A stretch of 8,950 bases of DNA from an uncultured beta proteobacterium (GTDB taxonomy: Bacteria > Pseudomonadota > Gammaproteobacteria > Burkholderiales > Burkholderiaceae), in contig CAIVXR010000088.1 of NCBI GenBank assembly GCA_903909925.1, positions 1 to 8,950 on the forward strand. The letters run 5' to 3'. The translations under genes and the position numbers were made by a program. The notes beneath the pieces are model-generated. The model saw nothing but the letters and a program-made list of their open reading frames with translations. It had not been told where the DNA came from and did no database searches. This document shows positions 1 to 5,527 of this stretch, piece after piece. The number at the start of each line of letters is the position of its first letter. Within the stretch, counting starts at the first letter, position 1.

Positions 1-110
1 CAATAGTCGTTTGGGAGGTCAGGAATCTGAATATGCCACTGTGCGCGTCAATCGCATGGGAAGGCCAGATTCTGAGATTTACTAGCCCGGATACCGGCCA
101 AGACAGGTGG
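1..110 (+). promoter_or_regulatory. Cobalamin (vitamin B12) riboswitch aptamer, 5' end cut by window
   Basis: The sequence shows the conserved 3' part of the cobalamin riboswitch in the right order. GCCACTGT lies at 35-42, GGGAAGGCC at 58-66, and a B12 box AGCCCGGATACCGGCC at 84-99. GTGCG (41-45) can pair with CGCAT (53-57), as expected for the arm between the first two elements. TCAG (19-22) pairs with CTGA (27-30) around a GAAT loop, and GGGA sits at 13-16. The 5' strands of the closing helices lie upstream of position 1, so the element is incomplete here. Members of this family bind adenosyl- or other cobalamins and repress B12 uptake or synthesis genes when ligand is plentiful. The next gene is a BtuB-like receptor, which fits. 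The core just before GCCACTGT looks shorter than in textbook examples, lacking an obvious CTG..CCC segment. Confidence 0.85.
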
Positions 111-260
111 AATTTCGCGGACGGGGACCTTCGCGCGCCGATGACAGCGCCTGATCTCTCGATCTTGCGCCCCATTGACGCTCGAACTCCTGCACGTGCA
201 ATTCTGTTCGACCCAGCTTACGGGGAAGTGAGCTAGGCAATCGACAACAGAAAGCATTTC
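111..260 (+). promoter_or_regulatory. Structured expression-platform region between B12 aptamer and btuB
   Basis: No convincing gene lies here; the segment is the 3' leader of the btuB transcript. Three structures are visible. TCGAAC (182-187) pairs with GTTCGA (206-211) and encloses a perfect 10-base palindrome TGCACGTGCA (191-200). AGCTTAC (215-221) pairs with GTGAGCT (228-234), with one G-T pair, around a GGGGAA loop, and can extend as CC (212-213) with GG (236-237) past one mismatch. Neither hairpin is followed by a run of T, so transcription termination is not evident and control of translation is the likelier mode (inference). The ribosome binding site is weak: AGAAAG at 249-254, six bases before the ATG. 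By hand count 1-240 is 135/240 G+C (56%), clearly richer than the btuB gene that follows. Confidence 0.5.
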
Positions 261-2264
261 ATGAAGCAGCAGTTTAGTAAGAAAAAAATCGCCCTACTTT
301 GCATTTTTGCACTTTGTCTACTCAATGAAATCCAAGCTCAATCTGATGAGATCAGCCCTCTAGTAATTAGCGCGACCGGGTATCAGCAGCCTCTTTCAAA
401 CGTTCTACCCTCTGTGAGCGTAATCACTCGAGAGGATATTGAAAGATCTCAAGCGCCAACAATTGCAGATTTACTGCAGGGTGAGCCAGGTCTTGAAATT
501 GGAAGAAATGGCGGCCCAGGACAAGTTACCAGCTTCTTTTTACGAGGAAATCAAAGTACAAATTTAGTTATTTACGTTGATGGCGTCAGAGCGCCAACCG
601 ATGGCTACGGAAATATTACCTCCCTTAATATTCCGCCATCAACCATTCAGCAAATTGAAATTCTCAGAGGTGACTCTAGCGCTTTGTATGGCAATGCTGC
701 AATTGGTGGTGTTATTAATATCTATACCCGACAGGGGGGCGATGGCGATTCGAAAGCATATGCCAGCCTATCAGCCGGAACTTACTCCACCCAAGATATG
801 TTGGTTGGCTATGGTGGAAGGATTAACGATACAAAATTTAATATTAATTTTTCTGAGTCTAACAGCCAAGGATTTTCAACTCTTAACACTTCGCAATTCC
901 AGCTATCAAATCCGAATAATGGTCAATATAACCGCCAATCTATAAATGCCTCACTTAGCCAAAACATCACAAAAGATTTAGAGCTTGGGGGAGGTCTTCA
1001 ATACTTTGCATCGAATGCAACATATGGAGATCCTTATGCAGGGTCTATTGCTGCAGGTGGGGATGGCAGTAATTCCGCAACAACGTTTAATGCAAAGAAT
1101 ATCAGTACTAATTTCAATACTTTTGCAAAATACCGCATCAGTCAGGATTGGATCACCCGCCTAGATATCTTGCAATCACAACTTAATAGTCGATATTATT
1201 CAAATGCCAATATTACCGCATTAACTGCTGAGAATGAAGCTGTAAATGGATCAGGTTCTGGGAACCCTTTGTATTACACAACCAACTATTCCACGCAGAG
1301 CATCCAAACATTTACTAAATGGTTTAATACCTACAATCTTGATAAAGATAAGACTGCAACTTTTGGAATTGATAGAACACAGTCTGGATTCAATGATGGT
1401 TTTGGCGATCAAATGTCTCAAATTCTGCAGGGCTACCATGCAGGATATAGCCAGCGATATGAAAATCTTGATATTCAACTTAACGGCCGGCATGATGGAG
1501 TCGCTGTAAATCAACTAAGTTCTAGTAACAGCAATCAAAATTACAGTACGAATACGGGGCTTTTTGGTCTTGGCTACTACATTACTGATGCACTAAAGAT
1601 CACAGGAACATCGTCTAAAGGATTTCAAGCTCCAACCGCTGCTCAAATCTTTGGAGCGCCTGGACAAGGCTTTTCTACCACCTTTAACCCTAATTTAGTT
1701 CCTCAAACTTCTTATTCAAATGAGGCGGGTTTTGCATACTCCAAATCAGAGTGGTTGACGCGCTTAGTTTATTTCAGCACCAGAACTACAAATGCAATTT
1801 TGTATCAGTCATCTACTGGACAATTTATAAATACACCCTACTTAACAAACCAAGGCTATGAATTAACCCAAAAGGCTCGATTACTTGGGGTAAATTTAAG
1901 TGCTGCCTACACAATACAAAATCCAATACAAACCTCTACAGGTACAGCACCTCAGCTTATCTCAAAACAGTTTGGCTCTCTTGATCTCAATAAGCCATTT
2001 GGTATTTACGACGTAGGTACAAAAGTAGTATTTTCTGGTACGAGACAAAGCACCCTAGTGGATCCAAATAATTTTTATGCTTCCTCGCCAGTCACTTTAA
2101 ATGCTTATCAAGTGTGGAGTTTTTATGCTGGAATGAAAGTGAGCGAAGAATGGACTGCGCGTGTCCGGCTCAATAATGCCTTTAACGAACAATACCAGTT
2201 GGTGGGGGGATATAACACACCGGGACGAAACCTAATGCTAACCATGACCTATCAACAAAAATAA
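261..2264 (+). CDS. btuB: BtuB-like TonB-dependent outer-membrane receptor (vitamin B12)
   Basis: This 667-residue protein should be an outer-membrane beta-barrel that imports cobalamin using TonB-ExbBD energy. Residues 1-26 form a signal peptide (lysine-rich start, hydrophobic core ALLCIFALCLL, likely cleavage after IQA). A TonB-box-like segment PLVISATG follows at 33-40. The plug domain spans about 45-160 and includes VLPSVSVITREDI, the FLRGN segment, IYVDGVR (104-110) and the closing motif ILRGDSSALYGNAAIGGVINI (134-154), closely parallel to E. coli BtuB. The rest is barrel, rich in Asn, Ser and Tyr with alternating strands, ending LNNAFNEQY and a final strand LMLTMTYQQK. E. coli BtuB is slightly shorter (about 590-615 residues). 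The upstream cobalamin riboswitch supports the substrate and implies repression by B12. Oddities are a terminal Lys instead of the usual aromatic residue and AT-rich codon use relative to its leader. Other corrinoids or cobinamide remain possible substrates. Confidence 0.88.
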   Translation: MKQQFSKKKIALLCIFALCLLNEIQAQSDEISPLVISATGYQQPLSNVLPSVSVITREDIERSQAPTIADLLQGEPGLEIGRNGGPGQVTSFFLRGNQSTNLVIYVDGVRAPTDGYGNITSLNIPPSTIQQIEILRGDSSALYGNAAIGGVINIYTRQGGDGDSKAYASLSAGTYSTQDMLVGYGGRINDTKFNINFSESNSQGFSTLNTSQFQLSNPNNGQYNRQSINASLSQNITKDLELGGGLQYFASNATYGDPYAGSIAAGGDGSNSATTFNAKNISTNFNTFAKYRISQDWITRLDILQSQLNSRYYSNANITALTAENEAVNGSGSGNPLYYTTNYSTQSIQTFTKWFNTYNLDKDKTATFGIDRTQSGFNDGFGDQMSQILQGYHAGYSQRYENLDIQLNGRHDGVAVNQLSSSNSNQNYSTNTGLFGLGYYITDALKITGTSSKGFQAPTAAQIFGAPGQGFSTTFNPNLVPQTSYSNEAGFAYSKSEWLTRLVYFSTRTTNAILYQSSTGQFINTPYLTNQGYELTQKARLLGVNLSAAYTIQNPIQTSTGTAPQLISKQFGSLDLNKPFGIYDVGTKVVFSGTRQSTLVDPNNFYASSPVTLNAYQVWSFYAGMKVSEEWTARVRLNNAFNEQYQLVGGYNTPGRNLMLTMTYQQK

Positions 2265-2270
2265 ATAGGG

Positions 2271-2307
2271 TTCAGCCTACAGCCCCTGATCTGGGCTGTA
2301 GGCTGAA
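2271..2307 (+). terminator. Perfect 15-bp hairpin after btuB, probable terminator
   Basis: TTCAGCCTACAGCCC (2271-2285) and GGGCTGTAGGCTGAA (2293-2307) are exact inverse complements around a 7-base loop. The hairpin starts six bases after the btuB stop codon, so it most likely ends or stabilises the btuB transcript. On the + strand it is followed by TGTGGCTAAAGGG rather than a T run, so it is not a textbook intrinsic terminator in that direction. Read on the - strand, the stem is followed by CCCTATTTATTTTT, which would terminate better. Confidence 0.65.
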
Positions 2308-2323
2308 TGTGGCTAAAGGGACA

Positions 2324-2352
2324 TTTAAAAAACCTTTGCCTAAGGCTACAAT
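2324..2352 (+). promoter_or_regulatory. Candidate sigma-70 promoter for the zapA operon
   Basis: TTTAAA (2324-2329; four of six matches to TTGACA) and TACAAT (2347-2352; five of six matches to TATAAT) are separated by 17 bases. They sit between the btuB terminator hairpin and the small coiled-coil gene. Transcription would be expected to start about seven bases after the -10 box, close to position 2359, which is the A of the proposed start codon. That would make the transcript leaderless or nearly so. The call rests on motif match and position only. Confidence 0.4.
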
Positions 2353-2358
2353 GCCAAT

Positions 2359-2646
2359 ATGAGCGAGCATATCCCTTTCTCCCCTGACCAAACCGATACA
2401 GAAATCGAGTCTATCAGCGCGTCTGTAAAACGTTTGAGCGATAAAGTTCAAGCCATTAGTGAGGCAGTAAAAAACCTAACGCAAAACCGGGCTCAGCTTG
2501 AGAGCAAAATTGAGGGTGCGCAAAAGCGCATTCAACATATTTTGAGTCGCTTACCAGAACAAAGCGATGGACGCCAACTGAATTTACTTGGCGAAACGAT
2601 TCCACCCAACAACGTAGAGGATGATAGTGAGCCAACAACGCATTGA
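2359..2646 (+). CDS. Small coiled-coil protein upstream of zapA (ZapB-like, function unproven)
   Basis: This gene encodes 95 residues. About 15-65 are a heptad-rich helix (EIESISASVKRLSDKVQAISEAVKNLTQNRAQLESKIEGAQKRIQHILSRL), followed by a Gln/Asp-rich, probably disordered tail containing QLNLLGE. There is no signal peptide or membrane segment, so it should be cytoplasmic. Short coiled-coil proteins encoded directly before zapA are common in beta- and gammaproteobacteria and are often described as ZapB-like or put in a small uncharacterised family. A division role here is inferred from position alone. Its 3' end overlaps the zapA start by 20 bases, implying translational coupling. No ribosome binding site is well placed: TAAGG at 2341-2345 lies 13 bases from the ATG, and a promoter appears to start transcription near the ATG itself. 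No other Met occurs in the frame. Confidence 0.75.
   Translation: MSEHIPFSPDQTDTEIESISASVKRLSDKVQAISEAVKNLTQNRAQLESKIEGAQKRIQHILSRLPEQSDGRQLNLLGETIPPNNVEDDSEPTTH
2616..2620 (+). promoter_or_regulatory. Ribosome binding site that fixes the zapA start
   Basis: AGAGG at 2616-2620 is directly next to an in-frame ATG at 2621, too close for initiation, but is six bases before the GTG at 2627. This spacing favours GTG as the zapA start, giving a protein beginning MSQQRIEVTLAGQ, as is typical for the family. Confidence 0.6.
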
Positions 2647-2977
2647 AGTAACTTTAGCTGGGCAAAAAATTACTCTCGCTACCAGCGCAGAACACGAACC
2701 CTTGCTGCGTGCGGCATGCGTATTAGTTGATGAGCAAATTCAATTAGCTATTAGCGGTGGTAATAAGAGTATTGAGCGTGCCAGTATGATGGCTGCACTC
2801 AAAATTGCCGGTGATCTGATTACGCTACAAAAACAATCGCAACCAAGCTCCTCTTCTCATGTGAGTTCTGATGAAGTTGCAAGACTTCAAGCAGAAATCC
2901 ACACTCTTGAAGATCAAGTGGATGCTTTGATGCAAACCCTTTCCCTGCCTGGCTCGCCAAGGCCAATAGTTCCTTGA
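2627..2977 (+). CDS. zapA: Cell division protein ZapA
   Basis: The product is 116 residues from the GTG start. ZapA is a cytoplasmic FtsZ-binding protein that bundles FtsZ filaments in the Z ring. Visible family features are the N-terminal strand-loop-strand IEVTLAGQKITLATSAEHEPLLRAACVLVDEQI, a central helix with SIERASMMAALKIAGDLITLQ, and a C-terminal coiled coil (VARLQAEIHTLEDQVDALMQTL) after a Ser-rich linker. Length is in the normal range (about 100-110). An ATG six bases earlier is also in frame but lacks a properly spaced ribosome binding site. The gene overlaps the preceding coiled-coil gene by 20 bases. Its stop codon lies inside the start of the 6S RNA gene; the zapA-6S RNA order is a known arrangement in proteobacteria and supports both calls. 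Confidence 0.88.
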   Translation: MSQQRIEVTLAGQKITLATSAEHEPLLRAACVLVDEQIQLAISGGNKSIERASMMAALKIAGDLITLQKQSQPSSSSHVSSDEVARLQAEIHTLEDQVDALMQTLSLPGSPRPIVP

Positions 2978-3155
2978 ACCGATGCGCAAGCATCCGGAAC
3001 GATCTTTACCTTGTGGGCGTGAGCGTTTTGCAGATTCACAGTACCAACTCAGACTTGCTTACTCCCTGAATCTCTTAATGCACCCGAAGCAGAGTAGCCG
3101 TTCCACCTTGAACCTTAGGGTTCAGGATGACGGCCTAGCGGCTAAGGCGGGGAAT
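2969..3155 (+). ncRNA. ssrS: 6S RNA (RNA polymerase sigma-70 holoenzyme regulator)
   Basis: 6S RNA folds into a long rod with a central bubble that imitates an open promoter and sequesters the sigma-70 holoenzyme, mainly in stationary phase. The 3' arm is highly diagnostic: CCACCTTGAACC, a TTA loop, GGGTTCAGG (3104-3126), then GACGGCCTAGCGGC, very close to the E. coli 6S sequence. TGAACC (3109-3114) pairs with GGTTCA (3119-3124). The 5' arm shows GATGCGCAAGCATC (2981-2994), matching the conserved GCAAGC region. TTCC (2970-2973) pairs with GGAA (3151-3154) to close the rod, giving about 187 nt. An inner arm GATTCA/TGAATC (3033-3038 with 3066-3071) fits the apical helix. Position directly after zapA is the expected one. 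Ends are inferred from pairing and could be off by several bases. The usual downstream fau/ygfA gene is absent. Confidence 0.9.
3144..3152 (+). promoter_or_regulatory. Permease ribosome binding site embedded in the 6S RNA 3' end
   Basis: AAGGCGGGG at 3144-3152 precedes the permease ATG (3158) by five bases and is the only plausible ribosome binding site. The same bases form the 3' closing strand of the 6S RNA, so the site would be paired whenever the full 6S rod forms on a read-through transcript. Confidence 0.55.
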
Positions 3156-3157
3156 TC

Positions 3158-3976
3158 ATGTCTCTAATTGATGTCTTGGTCCTCTTAATCTGTGGCAGCG
3201 CTTCAGGCTTCCTTGCTGGATTACTTGGAATTGGTGGTGGCATGATCTTAGTGCCCTTTATGATTTTGGTTTTTAACCATGCAGGCTTTAATCAAGAAGT
3301 CATTGTTCACATGGCTATAGCATCTGGTATGGCCACTATTCCATTCACCTCAGTATCAGCAGTCAATGCTCATCACAAGCATGGCTCCATTCAATGGAAA
3401 TTAGTAATGGCGATGGCACCTGGATTAGTCATCGGTAGCCTCGTTGGTGGCAGCAAAATATTTGATGCTCTCAAGACCTCATGGCTCTCATTATTCTTTG
3501 CAGTTTTTTTGGTCTATACCGCCACTCAGATGCTTTTAAATAAAAAACCAAAACCAGAAAGAGATCTTCCAGGTGGGATCGGATTATTTTCTTTTGGAGC
3601 ATTTGCCGGCGCTGTATCAAGCCTAGTCGGCGCTGGTGGTGCCGTTCTTACAGTTCCATTTATGTTGTGGTGTAACGTCAAACCTCATATTGCAATGGCT
3701 AGCTCTTCTGGTTTGGGTTTTCCAATTGCAATTGCATCGACTATTGGTTACATCTATGGAAGCTGGGGACACCCCAATTTGCCGACTTGGTCACTTGGGT
3801 ATGTCTACCTTCCAGCAGTGATCTGTATTGCAACAGTGAGTGTTTTAATGGCGCCTCATGGTGCGAAGATGGCCAGAAAACTGAATGTTGCCGCTCTCAA
3901 AAGAGTCTTTGGCATCATATTATTTTTCCTTGCAGCCTTCATGTTTAATGAAAGCCGCAAGGCATTCGGCTTTTAA
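3158..3976 (+). CDS. TauE/SafE-family (TSUP) inner-membrane permease
   Basis: This 272-residue protein is almost entirely hydrophobic, with about eight membrane segments. It shows the duplicated half typical of the TauE/SafE family: GFLAGLLGIGGGMILVPFM near residues 18-36 and its second copy GAFAGAVSSLVGAGGAVLTVPFM near 147-169. Members move sulfite, sulfoacetate or other small sulfur-containing or organic anions, usually outward, but the substrate cannot be read from sequence. Length is typical (about 250-270). The gene starts three bases after the predicted 6S RNA end, so it is likely transcribed as read-through from 6S RNA or zapA. It ends with TAA directly touching the stop codon of the convergent matB. 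No sulfur-metabolism gene is adjacent. A link to the malonate genes is possible but they are on the opposite strand and already have their own transporter. Confidence 0.85.
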   Translation: MSLIDVLVLLICGSASGFLAGLLGIGGGMILVPFMILVFNHAGFNQEVIVHMAIASGMATIPFTSVSAVNAHHKHGSIQWKLVMAMAPGLVIGSLVGGSKIFDALKTSWLSLFFAVFLVYTATQMLLNKKPKPERDLPGGIGLFSFGAFAGAVSSLVGAGGAVLTVPFMLWCNVKPHIAMASSSGLGFPIAIASTIGYIYGSWGHPNLPTWSLGYVYLPAVICIATVSVLMAPHGAKMARKLNVAALKRVFGIILFFLAAFMFNESRKAFGF

Positions 3977-5500
3977 CTAGCTCGTATATTGCTGCCGCAA
4001 AATATTCTTTTGCACTTTACCCATTGCATTACGCGGTAAGTCAGCAACGATCTCTAAACGCTTTGGAATTTTAAAGTTTGCAATCTGTGTTTTCAGGCTA
4101 GCAATCATAGCGTCAGCATTCAACTTCGCACCCGCTTTTGGCACTACAACTGCCATCACAGCCTCACCAAAGTCTGGATGAGGAATACCAATCACTGCAC
4201 TCTCATCTACACCATCCATATCATCGATAAAGCCTTCAATCTCTTTTGGGTACACGTTGTAACCACCAGAAATAATCAAGTCCTTACTGCGGCCAACGAT
4301 ACATAAATAATCCTTTGGAGCTTTGCCGCCATTGGCATCACCACCCCAACGCCCAACGTCGCCTGTCTTAAACCAACCATCTTTAGTAAATTCTTCAGCA
4401 GTTTTTTCAGGCATACGCCAGTAGCCAGGGAATACATTTGGGCCTTTAACTTGAATGCTACCAATTTCATTCACACCACATGGCTTATTCTTTTCATTTA
4501 CCACACGTACTCTGACACCGGGCAGTGGCAAGCCAACGGAACCACCAACACGAGCACCTTTATATGGATTAGAAACCAACATCACAGTTTCACTCATGCC
4601 ATAGCGCTCCAGAATTGGCTGACCAATCAATTGCTTGAAAGTATTGAATGTTTCTGTAAGTAATGGTGCTGACCCAGAAACAAACAAGCGCATATTGCGC
4701 GTCACCTTCTTATTAAAACCTTTGTCTGCAAGTAAACGGACATAGAAAGTAGGCACGCCCATCATCACTGTAGACTTTGGCATGTGATGGATCAGCTGCG
4801 CTGTATCCAAACGGGGCAACCAAATCATCTTGCTACCGTTAATTAGTGCACCATGGGCAGCCACAAATAAACCATGCACATGAAAGATAGGCAATGCATG
4901 TAATAACACATCATTTTTTTGCCAGCCCCAGAATTTCTGCAAGACCTGAGCATTGCTTCCCAGGTTTTTATGGGTGAGCATTGCCCCCTTACTGCGACCA
5001 GTAGTGCCTGAGGTATACAGAATAGCGGCAAGATCATCATCTTTAGCTGGGACAGTTTTAAATTGATCGCTCAAACCACCTGCTCTCTCCAAAAGAGTGC
5101 CTGTACGATTTTCATCAAGAGTAAATACATATTTAGTAGCAGCTTTTGCGGCCACTTTAGATACCCAGGAGAAATTCTTACTACTGCAAACAACTACGGT
5201 GGGTTGCGCATTCTCTAGAAAATATTGAATCTCAGCAGACTGATAGGCTGTATTGAGAGGCAGATAGACGTAGCCCGCCCGAATCGTAGCCAAATATAAG
5301 AAGAGAGCTTCAGGGGATTTCTCAACCTGGACGGCAACCCGTGCACCAGCTGGAAGCTTAAGGCTCTTGAGCAAGTTAGCCATCTTAGCAGTGGCACCCT
5401 CAAGATCAGCCCAGGAGTAATAAAGCCCATCATGCGTTTCTAATGCACATGCTTTTTTGTCTTTTGGAAATCCTTTTTCCAATAGTGAATATAAATTCAT
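3977..5500 (-). CDS. matB: Malonyl-CoA synthetase (malonate-CoA ligase) MatB
   Basis: This 507-residue cytoplasmic enzyme of the acyl-adenylate (ANL) superfamily should convert malonate, ATP and CoA to malonyl-CoA, AMP and pyrophosphate. Visible core motifs are the phosphate loop TSGTTGRSK (163-171), MMGVPTFYVRLL (246-257), FVSGSAPLL (273-281), RYGMSET (299-305) followed by NPYKGARVGGSVG, KTGD with Asp381, GRSKD with Arg404, SGGYNVYPKEIE (411-422), and the catalytic Lys495 in NAMGKVQ. The run from YGMSET to SNPYKG and the MMGVPTFY segment resemble rhizobial MatB enzymes more than acetate or long-chain ligases. Length matches MatB (about 500). It is last in a cluster with a TRAP transporter and malonyl-CoA decarboxylase, which supports malonate as substrate. 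A good ribosome binding site AAGGAA (5513-5508) lies seven bases before the ATG, 27 bases after the TRAP large subunit stop. Confidence 0.9.
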   Translation of the reverse strand: MNLYSLLEKGFPKDKKACALETHDGLYYSWADLEGATAKMANLLKSLKLPAGARVAVQVEKSPEALFLYLATIRAGYVYLPLNTAYQSAEIQYFLENAQPTVVVCSSKNFSWVSKVAAKAATKYVFTLDENRTGTLLERAGGLSDQFKTVPAKDDDLAAILYTSGTTGRSKGAMLTHKNLGSNAQVLQKFWGWQKNDVLLHALPIFHVHGLFVAAHGALINGSKMIWLPRLDTAQLIHHMPKSTVMMGVPTFYVRLLADKGFNKKVTRNMRLFVSGSAPLLTETFNTFKQLIGQPILERYGMSETVMLVSNPYKGARVGGSVGLPLPGVRVRVVNEKNKPCGVNEIGSIQVKGPNVFPGYWRMPEKTAEEFTKDGWFKTGDVGRWGGDANGGKAPKDYLCIVGRSKDLIISGGYNVYPKEIEGFIDDMDGVDESAVIGIPHPDFGEAVMAVVVPKAGAKLNADAMIASLKTQIANFKIPKRLEIVADLPRNAMGKVQKNILRQQYTS

Positions 5501-5527
5501 GAAATCATTCCTTAATTGCTTAGAGTC

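Noticed and set aside
33..236. 67-residue open frame on the + strand
   Set aside because: It overlaps the conserved cobalamin riboswitch motifs, lacks a ribosome binding site and resembles no family I know; the frame is open by chance in GC-rich leader sequence.
2621..2626. ATG at 2621 as the zapA start
   Set aside because: It is directly next to AGAGG with no spacing; the GTG at 2627 has a six-base spacing and gives the usual N-terminus.
2927..2960. Possible 6S RNA promoter (TTGATG at 2927-2932)
   Set aside because: No acceptable -10 box is found at the right spacing, so a dedicated promoter is not supported from sequence.
2982..3167. 61-residue open frame on the + strand
   Set aside because: It lies inside the 6S RNA gene and has no ribosome binding site; the sequence is explained by RNA structure.
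4451..4663. 70-residue + strand frame opposite matB
   Set aside because: Antisense shadow of a strongly supported gene, with no ribosome binding site or family likeness.
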